From assembly GCF_010389155.1 (NCBI RefSeq), contig NC_057767.1, positions 6,431,765 to 6,495,764 of the forward strand: a DNA stretch of 64,000 bases. The letters are read 5' to 3'. This DNA comes from Erigeron canadensis. Its lineage: Eukaryota > Streptophyta > Magnoliopsida > Asterales > Asteraceae. The translations under genes were made by a program, and so were the position numbers. The notes beneath the pieces were generated by a model that was not told the DNA's origin, ran no database searches, and worked only from the letters and a program-made list of their open reading frames with translations. This document shows positions 21,679 to 32,571 of the stretch, in pieces; the stretch's first letter is position 1; each line of letters starts with the position of its first letter.

Positions 21679-23408
21679 ATGGATCCTCGATCAAGAGTGC
21701 AAAGAACCAACAATCAACAAAACAATGCTGCAGGGTCACAAGGTAACACCCAAGAACAAACCAACCTAGGATCGAATACCAAGGGACAAGGAAACCGAGG
21801 GTCGAACACCCAGGGTCAAACTCGAATAACCAAGGTGGCCATAATGTACAAAACATCCCCCAGGGAATACCAAATCCAGGACATCAATACAATGTACTGG
21901 GGTATGTACACTACACGCAGCATACCAATATTCCCCGGTATTCGACAAGTTCAGTGCCACAATACCAAGCACAAGGAATAAGCACCCCAGGATATCACAG
22001 TCAGGGAGCATTTACTCAGAACCCTCAGAACGAGAGTCAAAGGCCGAACACGACAGGGTACCAGCAAAATCCCAGGGACAGTTCAACCAAGGTTTTTCAG
22101 CCAACACACAAGCGTCTTACATGCCGGGAGTACAAAGTCATACCCAGGATACGCACACGCAGGGAAATAGTCAAACCTACGGGCCACAAGTAAACCAAGC
22201 CACGCCGCAGGCGCAGGCAGGATATCCCCAGAATCAATCTCAGCAAGGATTCCAAATGTCGGGTCAAGTCCCAGGACCACACTATCAGCGCACAGGATCT
22301 CAACTAGGTCAGGGTTATAACAAGCACTATTTAAATAACCTAGGCATTAATAACCAAGGGTACGGGCAGTACTATCAGGCTGGGGGTTCAAACTTAAGCA
22401 CCTATGGAACAAATACCTGTGGACCAGACACGTACCAAACCTTCCCGGTATACCAAACAAACATACCCAGACCATTCAGCCTTAGCAGGATGCCAACAAA
22501 ATCACCATTTGCAGAATGGATAAGGAACTACCCATTACCAGCAAGCATGAAGTACCCAAACCACCTAGGAACCTACAATGGTAAGGATGATCCAGATGAC
22601 TTCTTGCAAAGATTTGAAGGAACAGCAGAAATGCAAAACTGAATCAAACCGGTGGCTTGCAAGGCATTTAAGATGGGATTAATGAGTGATGCAAGAGAAT
22701 GGTTAGGTAGCCTGACAGAAGGATCAATAAACAGTTTCGACGAACTCAAAACAAAGTTTCTATCGCACTTCTGCCAACAGAAGAAGCACAAGAAGACACA
22801 CGTGTCAGCCCACAACATCAAACAGAGAGAAAATGAAACCTCGGGAGATTTCATAGAAAGATTTACAATAGAATCATTGGAAATCACAGGCTTACTGGAA
22901 TCACAAAGAGTTTTAGGGCTCATACACGGATGTCAGAACAGAGAGCTGGTTGAATGCTTAAACACAGACCTAGCCGAAACATTTGATGAGGCGAAGAAAA
23001 AAGCCCACAAATTCCTGGATACAAAAGAAATCGGAGCAAGCAATGTAGAAGATACGAGGTACAAAAAGGGAAAATGGCAACCAAACAAAGATCAGCAAGG
23101 AAGATACCACCCATACAATAGAGAGGAAAAAAAGGTAAGATTACAATATAGTCCCACTCCTAGAGATGACAAAGAGCCCAAGGAAAATATTGCTCACAGA
23201 GGCAGTAGGAAAAACATTCCCTATCCCAACGAAATTGAGCGAGAGGGGAAGAAGGGACAATGACAAGTATTGTGACTTCCACAACGACACAAGGCATGAT
23301 ACAAATTCATGTATACAACTGAGGAAAGCAATTGATGAAGCCATTAAAACAGGTAAACTGGCACATTTGGTGAAAGGAATCCGGCAACAACCGAAACAAA
23401 AAGCAGAA
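21679..23408 (+). pseudogene. Gypsy Gag, disrupted
   Basis: The N-terminal part (about 21.7-22.5 kb) is a Gln/Asn/Gly-rich low-complexity region spread over shifted frames. The capsid-like core (about 22480-23263) has the retrotransposon-gag pattern around LGTYNGKDDPDDFLQRFEG and FDELKTKFLSHF. An in-frame stop at 22640-22642 splits it and a frame change near 23200 leads to the C-terminus with a zinc-knuckle-like CDFHNDTRHDTNSC. At least three lesions make it non-coding. Confidence 0.8.
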
Positions 23409-23519
23409 TAGTCTGGGGAACAGAAAAGCAACAATACCCAGGCAACAATCTATACAATAAGAAAGGAAAGACAAGTGGAGAAAAGAAAAGGAGTCAATAC
23501 GCTCATTTAGAGTGTAGGA

Positions 23520-24113
23520 GAAATCTCGTTCTCTCCAATACTTGGAACACATGTCTCTGAGGATCCCATAACGATCAGGGCAATACTACAAGAAAGATGG
23601 GTAGATAAGATCCATATTGACGATGGAAGTGACTGCAATATGCTCTATGAGCATGCGTTCCTAGGAGACAATCCACTCTTGCGTATCATATCATCACCTC
23701 CGGGCACATGGCTGATAAGTTTCCCTAGGAACAAAACCCAACCTACAGGTAAGATCACTCTTGCAGTCACAATCATAGCAGGACCACGCAGGAGGACAGA
23801 GGAGCTAACTTTCATGATAATCAAAGGATCCTCACCCTACAATGCTATCCTGGGAAGGCCAGCAATGCAAAAGTTTGGGATGATACCCTCCGTAATACAT
23901 AGTATGGTCAAATTCCAAACGGAGGATGGAATAGCAAGCATCCGAGGAAGCTACGAACCACCAAGTGTACACGGAAGAATAGGCACAAGCATGCCAATCA
24001 AGAAGAGGAGGCTAGGAAGTGAAGAGGGGGAACTTGCAGATACATTCAACACAATGGAAATACAAAAGCAAGAAAACCCAGAACTTGAAGACGACATCCC
24101 TAAGGCAGAATAA
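23520..24113 (+). pseudogene. Gypsy retropepsin-like region
   Basis: The frame ending at 24113 carries an aspartic-protease signature (IHIDDGSDCN around 23613-23640, in place of D-S/T-G) and a later ILGRPAMQKFG motif typical of retropepsin-like folds. The frame closes with TAA and no reverse transcriptase follows. It is separated from gag by stops. Confidence 0.7.
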
Positions 24114-24196
24114 GTCTATCTATTTTATGTATTTGGAACTTTTTCTGTTTAATTTTGAATTCATTCAATAAAATTATGATTCATGGTGAAGAAGGA

Positions 24197-24345
24197 TCGT
24201 AACATATGCCTAAATGCCGAAAAAGGCAAGCGCATTGAAAAGGACAAGCGCATTAAAAATCATACTCCTATGATTTTATCGAAACATATGCCTAAATGCC
24301 GAAAAAGGCAAGCGCATTGAAAATCATACTCCTATGATTTCTACA
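24197..24345 (+). repeat. Two imperfect ~85-bp tandem repeats inside gypsy element
   Basis: Both units contain ACATATGCCTAAATGCCGAA, AAGGCAAGCGCATT and CATACTCCTATGATTT. They lie between the protease region and the antisense ORF. Confidence 0.75.
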
Positions 24346-24521
24346 AAATCCTGAAAAAGGTATGCAAATAACTTCTAAATAGAAAAAACTACAGATATAT
24401 AAACATAATTACCATAGAAATTGTTCATCCAACCGACCCATCGGCTCAAAAAATAATAACCCAGTCACACTGGGGTAAATAATATTGTCTTAACTAACCA
24501 AGGCTAGATATTAAAGATTGT

Positions 24522-26475
24522 TCAGATTGCAAAAGAAAGAAGTTGATCAACAGACATGTCAGGGTGTGCAACAAATATAGCAATCACAGGAAATTTGGCA
24601 TTTTCCCATTCCTTAGCAGCAACTTCAACCTTCAGGGAAGCATTAACATCATAATCAAGATAGGAAGAAAGGTCAACATGACCTTCCTGGCTAAACTCCT
24701 CCAGCACCCTGGACCTCTCCTCCAAATGGTTTGCAGAAATTCCATCACCAACCGATTTCAACACATCAGGGCTCGCCAACAAGGACCTGCATACAAATGG
24801 GACATACTCAGATATCACCCTGTTAAGATCAACCTTCAATGCCTGCAACTGCTTGAAAGATCTTCGATCATCAACTTGTCAGCCTGAGACTCGGATAACA
24901 ATTTAGCACTTTCAATTGACCTTGACTGCAACTCTGTCTTCAACTTTGAAATTTCTTCATTTCTGGCAAAGAGGGTTGATTCCTGAGACTTCAACAAACC
25001 CTCTGTTTCCCTCAGTTTCTCCTTCACAGACTCAGACTCACCCTGATCAGCATAGTCAGATATCTTCTTCTCCAAATCGGACACAATATCACTCAACAAA
25101 GACTCCCTATGTGTACTCTCCTTCAATGCTATCACAAGAGCTTCAAATTGAAAACACATCTCAGTCATCATGGTGCTATGGGCATCACAATCTTCATCAT
25201 ACAAAGCCAAGAACTTAGAAGGCTCCATTGACCTTATCTCATCAGCAGTATGTTTTGTAATTTGAGATCTAAACACCCAGTTTGACTCATAAAAATCTAC
25301 AAACGAAATAAGAAGCAATAAGGAAAAAATAGAAGAAATGAGAGGACAGTAAAGAAAAGACATATCTAAAAAGAGTTACCTTTCATGGGAGAATCTTTAG
25401 CAGACACAGACTTGCGAGATTTCCTGTTAGTGGCTCGATATCGTCAGCGGTAGCATGAATAGCAGTAGCAACAGCAGTTTTGTCCCTCTTGAGACGAGCA
25501 CCAATGGAACCACAGGGGGGAAGCACATTGGCTCTCTTTTTTCCACCATCAGGCAATGCATCAACATCAATCGCATCAACCAGGGGAGGGGGACGACTGA
25601 TAACTTCTCCAGTTTCACCAGTACGCTCACCAATACTACCTCCACCAGCAGAAACATTTGGATTGGGCGCCTAAGAAACTTCCTTGGTACCTTTCTTCAC
25701 ATACTTCAAATAAGACATATCTGCATATAAAACATAAAGTGATGAAAAAGCATGCAGAGAAAAAGATAAAGCTAGCACAATAAAAGCATACCATAAAACT
25801 CTTCCTCTCCCTCAGCAAGAGCAGGAATAAGACCAGCCTTAAACAAAATCTCATTTGGATATTGATAAACAACAAAACCATCCTCTTCCAAAATATCATA
25901 CACCTCACCGCAATCATCAGGAATTGGATCGCCAAAGAAACCTTTTTTCTGAACCTTAAGCCTACCCCTCTCATAAAGACATTCACAATGTTGAGGAAAA
26001 AGACTATGATGCATAAACACAAACTCATCTTTCCAATCTCGAATATCGATCCCACCTTTAATGACACACTCAATACCTGGCCTATTAGCAATGGTAATCC
26101 AATCACCGGCGGCGGAGATACTCAACAACTTTCTAAATAAGGTGATGGATGGTTCAACCCCATAAGCATGACAAACAATCTCAAAAACAACTATCCTAGA
26201 ACAACCTAATGGATGCATCATAGAGATATGCCATTTATAATATTTAAGGACTTCAAAGAAAAAGTTGGAAAAGGGGTATCTCAAATTCCCCATGGTGAAA
26301 GTTTTAATATATATACTCACAAACCCATCAGGGGGTTTTAGAGCACTCTGTGAACGAGTAGGAAGACGAAAAGATGAATAATGGCCAGGAAAAAACTGAT
26401 CAACAAATACCCTAAGAGTATCGACATCAACAACAGATCTAGTGTTTGCAAACCACGTTTCGCCATTTATACCTA
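24522..26475 (-). pseudogene. Antisense ORF of gypsy element ('putative gypsy-type transposon' domain)
   Basis: Read leftwards from about 26475. The first block (about 26475-25790) contains the plant 'putative gypsy type transposon' domain pattern (NLRYPFSNFFFEVLKYY, HPLGCSRIVVFEIVCHAYG, ISAAGDWITI). A likely donor GGTATG at about 25790 and later blocks at 25363-24836 and 24848-24522 suggest introns or decay. The later blocks are a coiled coil rich in Glu/Lys/Leu, then an acidic tail ending MSVDQLLSFAI. No in-frame ATG was found for the first block before an upstream stop. TAT-lineage elements are known to carry such opposite-strand ORFs; the function is unknown. Confidence 0.65.
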
Positions 26476-26824
26476 GGGTTTATTTAAGAAAAAAAAAAGA
26501 AGTAGAAGATCGTACCTTTCAAAAGGAAGAAGACTTTCTCTCTCTAGAAGCAGCAAAATTTTGATAGGAAGTAAATTATGATAAATGATAAACCAAAAAA
26601 GATATTTATATGATGATTCAAGGAGAGAGCCGTCGATCAATGTTTAAAGCTTCGAGATACGCGCCAATTAACTCAAGGATTAAATACCTCAAACCTACCA
26701 AGGATATTTTCAATACAGCCCCTACACTTTGCACCAGATTGCTAAAAAGGCAAGAAAGAATGAGGGCATGCTAAGAGTCTAATACGATGATCTTCGCAGA
26801 GTGACCCTATTAGACTGGGGGGCT

Positions 26825-27177
26825 TGATGACGTACCCACCCAAACATCGGCACGCAGGGTACATTCAAAAGTCACGCATCACTTTCGGTAAACAAGGAAA
26901 AGATACATGCTTATCAAGAATCCTATATCTTAGGAAAGAAGATCATATCAAATCCCCTATTATCGGAAGTGATATGCACAACTGATAAAACCCTACTTGG
27001 AGAGAAAGTCATGAACCCCCTATAAATAGGGGGAAGGATGGCTAGAATAATTCAACAAACACGCACACATATTCTTGGCGTACAAAAGGCATAGCCTTAC
27101 TGGAAAGGAACCACCAAATAACAACCACAACCACCCTCATTCATCCTTTCTAGGTCATCGGATTGGCTGTACAAACA
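26825..27177 (+). repeat. 3' LTR of gypsy element
   Basis: 353 bp, preceded by the polypurine tract GGGGGG (26817-26822). Confidence 0.92.
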
Positions 27178-29082
27178 ATTGAAGAGTACTCTAGGTGTAC
27201 AAAGATATTAAATTAGCTTGCGGCTACATTTCAAGCTTAAAAAATTTAACTTTTTTATCCGTTAAAAATGTTTAAGTGGATTTTTTATGTAAGTTAATAT
27301 ATATTAATTTTTGATCAATTGTTAGGATTTATAATGAGCTAAGTTGATTACATATATACCAATAAACTAAAACAGTATTGAGATGTTCTTGAAACAACAT
27401 GTGGCTTAATCCTTGATCGATACGTGTCCTTTTATTTTATTATTTATACTAAATGAGCTTTTTTAATCGTATATAGATCCAATTTTCTTATTAGACTTAG
27501 ATTTAAACTTTAACTCTTGGCTTATAAATAGAATAAATACTACTTTATTTGATTTATCGTTTTTTCATTAATAAAATTAACACTTCAAAATTTGGAGTAT
27601 ACGATCCTAAATCGTAAGGCTATTTGTCGTCATCCACTATGCTCACAAGTTCTGGTTTTGATGTGATTGTAAAAATTAAAGATAAATCCAAAACTCTAAC
27701 TAAACATATATTATATTTATCATTATTGTTTATTATAATTTAGATTTGATCATCAGTTTACTTTAACCACAAATATTGTATGTGACATATTCAAAATTCT
27801 TTATGATACAATTTATATAGGCATATAACAAACGTACATCGTACGGATATTAGGAATAGTATCTAATCTAATCTAATCTAAATCTAAATCTAAATATATA
27901 CTATAAACAGCTGAACTAATGACTTATTAATCAATCAAATTGCTCAATTTTATCAAATTGACTTCCACTTATGTCATCATTTAGTTTAATTATAATTAAA
28001 AATCCTAATAATCATTATCCAAATAAATTATTATATTAGTATTTATAGAAAAAGTCTTATTAATTTACACTTTTTTTTGTTTTCATCAATAATTTATATT
28101 TTTTAATCCTGAATACTTAGTTTATACTTATTTTTAACCATTAACTTGAGGTAACTTTTTTAATGTTTTAATCATTTAATTAATTAATAAAATTTCTACA
28201 TATGAAATATTGATTACAAAAAATTATTTCAAAAGATGAAAAACAATATATGTGTTCAATGTTCTAGAATAATACTATTTTAAGTTTTTTTTAAACAAGA
28301 GTGGTGAATGGAATCAGCGACATTGCGTTTTCATCGTCCAGTAGAGATCAACCACGTCACCAGCACAATCAATCTGAGAGTTTATATATAATAATTTATC
28401 TTATCTTTAAAATGTTATAAACAATCCAGATAATTACATATCTCGATCTCCTCAAATTTACAATTTTGACTTTTTATTATATCAATATAGTTTTACACAT
28501 ATTAATATAGACACAATATGAACTCTAGATACCTATCTCAAACACAATAACAGATAACGATATACAACATTTTTATTCTAAACACAATAAGAATCACAAA
28601 ACAAAACACGAATTACAACAAAGGATTACTTGAATACTAAATCCAAATTAATATGAACTCCATTCAATATTCATTTTATCTCTCAATAAAAAATGTATAA
28701 AGTTTTCTCCTTTTCTATATATTAGTTTTGCGTATTAATGCTTAAAGTTACAATTGTTACTCAAATGAATAGTCCTAATTGTTATCAAAGAATATGGAGA
28801 AAAAAAATCATAATTGTTACCTAATTATCATATATTTGAATGTCAAGCACAGAATCACAAGTATATTTATATTTTAGAAACTAATTATCTTTCATAATAG
28901 TATCACATTATAAGTACAACTGGTTTTAAAAAACTATATAGTAGAGTAATTATTGTAATTTAAAGAAAATAAAATAAACCCTTATTATAGTTTTAGCATT
29001 AAAATAATTTTTATATACATGTACACATAAAGAAAATTAAAAATCGGGTACCCTTTAACTCTTTCCAGACTTTTAAGAGTAG
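27178..29082. other. Upstream region of module 2, mosaic of duplicated flank
   Basis: 27178-27860 matches the module 1 upstream flank (17110-17960). At 27862-27905 a short TCTAAT/TCTAAA microsatellite follows, then AT-rich sequence of unknown origin. 28990-29082 matches 17297-17400 of module 1 again, so part of the flank is present twice here. No gene seen. Confidence 0.55.
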
Positions 29083-29890
29083 TCTCTCTATATAACTAAG
29101 AGAGGATATGTTTTTGATTATGTGACACTTATGAAATCATGTCATGTAAGATTTTTTTCTAAGTGTCATACTTACATTAAATTCTTAACTTTAAGCACAC
29201 TTTAAAAAAATTACACTTTAACCTAATCACCATTAAAGCACAATTTAAATATTATACTTTAGCCTAATCATCATCATTAATTAAGTAATAATAAAACAAA
29301 TTAAAAATAAAATAAGAAGGCAAAGTGTATAAGACAACAAAGTGTATAAAATAAAATTTTAATTTTATTTTCATGCATATCATTTAAAACTTAATGGATG
29401 GATTTCTTTTTCATAAAGATATACAATTTTTTGTGATTTATAAAAAAAAAATTTTAAATTGACAAACAAATTACAAACGAAATTATACAAACTCACTTGT
29501 AATATGAGATGCACCAATTAAATTAATTCATTTTTTTATGTTTCTCTTTCCATGTTCTATTGGTGACACCTAAGTTTGTATAGTTTTGTTTGTAATTTGT
29601 TTGTTGATGTAGTTATACTACATATTTAACGTAGTTATTACCATTTAGGTGGGGTGGTAGAGACTCTTGCCTCTTGGAGTATAGATCAAGGTTCAATAAT
29701 TGACAATGGTTTAATTTAGTAGTGTATTATATTTGCCGTTCAAAAAAAAAAAATAAACATATGTATATCATATATTTATAAACTATAATTTTATTGTTTG
29801 AATCAGTCGTAATCGGACATATTTTAATATTATGAATAATAATGTAACAATCTGTATTTTTTACTTATGTTATCCGTTAATTTAATCTAG
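29083..29890 (+). mobile_element. Non-autonomous Helitron, module 2 promoter
   Basis: Starts TCTCTCTATATAACTAAGAG, ends AATCTAG (CTAG-type 3' end), and interrupts the flank of the I29 gene relative to module 1. The last 130 bases are homologous to the Helitron 3' end at 58950-59135, though the terminal hairpin has eroded here. No coding content. It carries a nested SINE. Confidence 0.6.
29649..29753 (+). mobile_element. tRNA-derived SINE nested in the Helitron
   Basis: The head GGGTGGTAGAGACTC resembles an A box and GGTTCAATAATTG a B box 30-odd bases on. The element ends TTGCCGTTC followed by an A12 tail, a typical plant SINE 3' end. No clear target duplication. Confidence 0.7.
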
Positions 29891-29916
29891 TCTAGTAATT
29901 AAATATAACTCTTCTA

Positions 29917-30050
29917 AAATATGATCGAGCTGAGTAGTACATGCATCGCTTGGATTCCACGAAACAGAAATTCGAGTTTAAGTCCAATACTTATAACCCG
30001 ACTCACCTATAAGAAGCCTTCATAAGTCGTAGGCTTTTTCCCATTCGTTG
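29917..30050 (+). promoter_or_regulatory. Conserved promoter block of I29 gene, copy 2
   Basis: Nearly identical to 17964-18090, with a 4-base insertion in ATGCATCGCTTGG. The TATA-like sequence is weaker (CCTATAAGAA at about 30006). Confidence 0.6.
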
Positions 30051-30095
30051 CAACAAATTAAAAATCTAAAAGTTAATTAAATCAAAAGCATCATA

Positions 30096-30440
30096 ATGAA
30101 TCGACAATCGACCATTCTTTTCGTTTTCTTCTTTATACTTTCTGTTTTCTCGTTGGTTGCAGGCGCTAATAATGAAGATATCCTAATCCGAAAGGTGGAA
30201 TGGGATGGAGAGGAATACCGCCTCCAGCACGATTTCAACGTCTTCAAGCACAAGTTTAACAAAACATACGCCTCCCCACAAGAAGAGGCTTTCAGGTTTT
30301 CCGTTTTCAAAGCCAACATGCGCCAAGCAATGCAGAGGAACAAGAATCTTGATGATCCGTCAGTGGCTGTTTATGGGTTTACTAAGTTTTCTGATATGAC
30401 GGCAGCGGAACTCAAGGAGCAGCTAGGATTGAAGATTTGA
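30096..30440 (+). CDS. Secreted stand-alone I29 cathepsin-propeptide-like protein, copy 2
   Basis: Intronless, 114 residues, colinear with copy 1 but two residues shorter near the end. Signal peptide about 1-23 ending SLVAGA. The ERFNIN helix keeps Glu, Arg, Phe, Asn and the final Asn, with Ala in place of Ile; GNFD reads GFTKFSD. No protease domain follows and the stop is clean. It faces MMP copy 2 across 1.2 kb that contains a further I29 relic. Like copy 1 it is best read as a secreted cysteine-protease inhibitor candidate; this copy keeps the motif better. Confidence 0.85.
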   Translation: MNRQSTILFVFFFILSVFSLVAGANNEDILIRKVEWDGEEYRLQHDFNVFKHKFNKTYASPQEEAFRFSVFKANMRQAMQRNKNLDDPSVAVYGFTKFSDMTAAELKEQLGLKI

Positions 30441-31064
30441 AGTCGATCTGGTCTTTGGCTACGTGCGGGTTTGGATTCTACTTACGTGGTGGATGTTGTA
30501 GAGGATGATTTCATGGCATTGTTACCGATTTCAATAATCATCAATCAGTATCTTATTTTTGCTACCATCAATTGTTGGCTAGCTAGCTTGTTGTGTAATG
30601 TACTTATGACTTTGATTTGTTTTCATTCTTAATATATACTATTATATTATATTCGTAATTTATTATTAATTAACATGTCTTGATCATGAATTTAATTTAT
30701 TTATTTTTTATTTTTTCTAGATGGCGATCGATCGATGTCTTGATATATGACTTGAGAGTAGGCAATTAAACTTTACAATTGATGAAGCATAATAAAACCC
30801 ATTATATTAACTTTGATGGAGAGGATCTTGGTCGAATAATATATTGAAGCAAACAACCAATTACGATCTACTTTTAAATCATTGAATGATGATGATTATA
30901 AGCCTAACGAAATAAATCAGTTAAATCGTTAGGGATAATATGTATTCTAAATTATTTTCTTCCCATGTTTTTTTTCAAAATTCATCAAAAACTTGTTTTA
31001 ACTCATATATTAATTATATATTCATTCTTTTAATTAGTTGTCTTTTTTATATTTTTTTCCGAAA

Positions 31065-31215
31065 CATGGAACGGGAACGGGATGGAGAGGAATATACCAT
31101 CTCCAACACGACTTTGATGTCTTCAAGTAAGCGTGAGTTTAACAAATTAAGTATATACTCGTCACCAGAAGAAAAGCTTTTCAGGTTTTCGGTTTTTAAA
31201 GCCAATTAACATGCC
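31065..31215 (+). pseudogene. I29 gene fragment between copy 2 and MMP 2
   Basis: The 150 bases match the middle of the I29 genes (WDGEEY to FRFSVFKAN) with small indels that break the frame, and no signal peptide or GNFD part. It ends abruptly where the parent reads AACATGCGCC. A remnant of an extra module copy or internal duplication. Confidence 0.75.
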
Positions 31216-31636
31216 CATTATATTATCTCTTCGATCAACAGATACATATATCATTATTAATTATGAATTGAACCAATATACTTTTGGAACAAAGAAACAA
31301 TATATGCGATTATATATGCCTTTCAATATATTCGTATATGAATGAATGCTGACTGATAAACTACCCGGCCCTAAATGGCTAGATCGATCGAGCGGGTTAA
31401 ATTTGTCTCCAAGATAACTAGATAACACAAGAGATGACAAGGTTTTGGGGCAATTTTCGGTGTTTTCGTTTTATTCAAATACTCCACTTAAATACATGCA
31501 TAAGAAAAATTAAAGTACAAACAAAGACTTTGGTAAACTTAAAGAAGAAAATATGCGTGTAACAAATTTAGGATGACTTTTTGGGTCTTGGTGATGGTCT
31601 TCTGAACTTGGACTGGAATAATCATCGATCGCTAGA

Positions 31637-32512
31637 CTAATTAAGTCCATACAGAACTTTGATTCCTTGGATATCATCAAAGTTCAAACCTTTGACAGTT
31701 CCTGCTGGGATGCCACTAAACATTACCGCGTCTCGATATTGACTGTGACCTAAACCAAGTAGATGTCCTATTTCATGAAGCGCCACGGTCTCTAAATCAA
31801 AGCGATTTGGAACTGGACCTGGTCCAACAGACCAACTAGCATCTGAATTGTAATGAAACCTTCCGTCTGTTGGCGCATAAGCATGTGCCAACACTCCTGG
31901 TTCAAAGTCGGCATCTCCATGTTGTGGTTTTTCAAATGCAATCTTTAGGTCCGCACCTTGAATATCACCGACTCTAGAAAATGTGAAGTACCTAGAAGAA
32001 GTCATCCATGTATTGAAGGCACGAACAACAGGCGGTATGTAATTAGTTGGATAGTCAGAGTCGAATGCATATGTGAGATGTGATTTACTTGGGGGCCATT
32101 TGGGGTTATTTGGGAAGAATGAATAATGAGACACGATATTCAACAATTTTTTCCCGTGCTGGTGAGTTGTCTTATCGGGATGTCCACAACGCGGTACAAG
32201 CATTTGTGAAACGGTAGTTTCATCTAGCACCCCAGTAGCATTAAGATGGTAAAAGTTTTGGTAACTTTTGAGTGCGGCGTCAAGCTCTTCATCAAATTCG
32301 TCGGCATTGGTATGGTCAGGGCTGTGTTGGTAATTTAGGTAACCATATTTGGCAAGGTATATTTTGAGTTTATGGAGACCTTGCACTTTGTCACCTTTGT
32401 GACAACCTTGAAGGTTTTTGATTGGGTTATTATCAAGTATTTTTCCCTGGTTTGGAGAGAAAAGAAGGAAAAAGACATAAATAAGGGGCAAAAGAGTACC
32501 TAAAGATGCCAT
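31637..32512 (-). CDS. Matrix metalloproteinase (MMP, M10A), copy 2
   Basis: Intronless, 291 residues, no gaps against copy 1. Signal peptide about 1-23, propeptide with Cys switch PRCGHPD (Cys109), zinc site HEIGHLLGLGHS (His246, His250, His256, Glu247), Met-turn Met264, sequon NAT at 91, ends LYGLN with no membrane anchor. The structural loop has HGD. It differs from copy 1 mostly in the signal peptide, the linker after the Cys switch and the loop 201-235 in the catalytic domain, i.e. near the substrate cleft, while propeptide core and zinc site are unchanged. TATA box TATAAATA on the minus strand at 32571-32564. All residues needed for catalysis are present. Confidence 0.95.
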   Translation of the reverse strand: MASLGTLLPLIYVFFLLFSPNQGKILDNNPIKNLQGCHKGDKVQGLHKLKIYLAKYGYLNYQHSPDHTNADEFDEELDAALKSYQNFYHLNATGVLDETTVSQMLVPRCGHPDKTTHQHGKKLLNIVSHYSFFPNNPKWPPSKSHLTYAFDSDYPTNYIPPVVRAFNTWMTSSRYFTFSRVGDIQGADLKIAFEKPQHGDADFEPGVLAHAYAPTDGRFHYNSDASWSVGPGPVPNRFDLETVALHEIGHLLGLGHSQYRDAVMFSGIPAGTVKGLNFDDIQGIKVLYGLN

Positions 32513-32571
32513 TAGTGATTTCTTTGTTGTGTTGGTTATATGTTTGGTATGTCTAACTAGGCCTATTTATA

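Larger units (their letters stand above)
20955..27177 (+). mobile_element. Non-autonomous Ty3/gypsy element with antisense ORF
   Basis: 6,223 bp, TG...CA termini, 5-bp target duplication ATTGA (20950-20954, 27178-27182). LTRs of 354 and 353 bp differ by about 20 substitutions and one indel (5.7%), so it is not recent. The interior has a primer-binding site, a broken gag, a retropepsin-like region, a short repeat, and a long ORF on the opposite strand, then a G6 polypurine tract. Reverse transcriptase, RNase H and integrase are absent. Layout (gag, protease, antisense ORF before the 3' LTR) resembles the TAT lineage (Grande/Retand-like); lineage is a recollection, not a search result. Confidence 0.9.

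Noticed and set aside
24000..26500. Independent host gene on the minus strand within the gypsy element
   Set aside because: Its domain is the retrotransposon-type 'putative gypsy' domain and it lies wholly between the LTRs.
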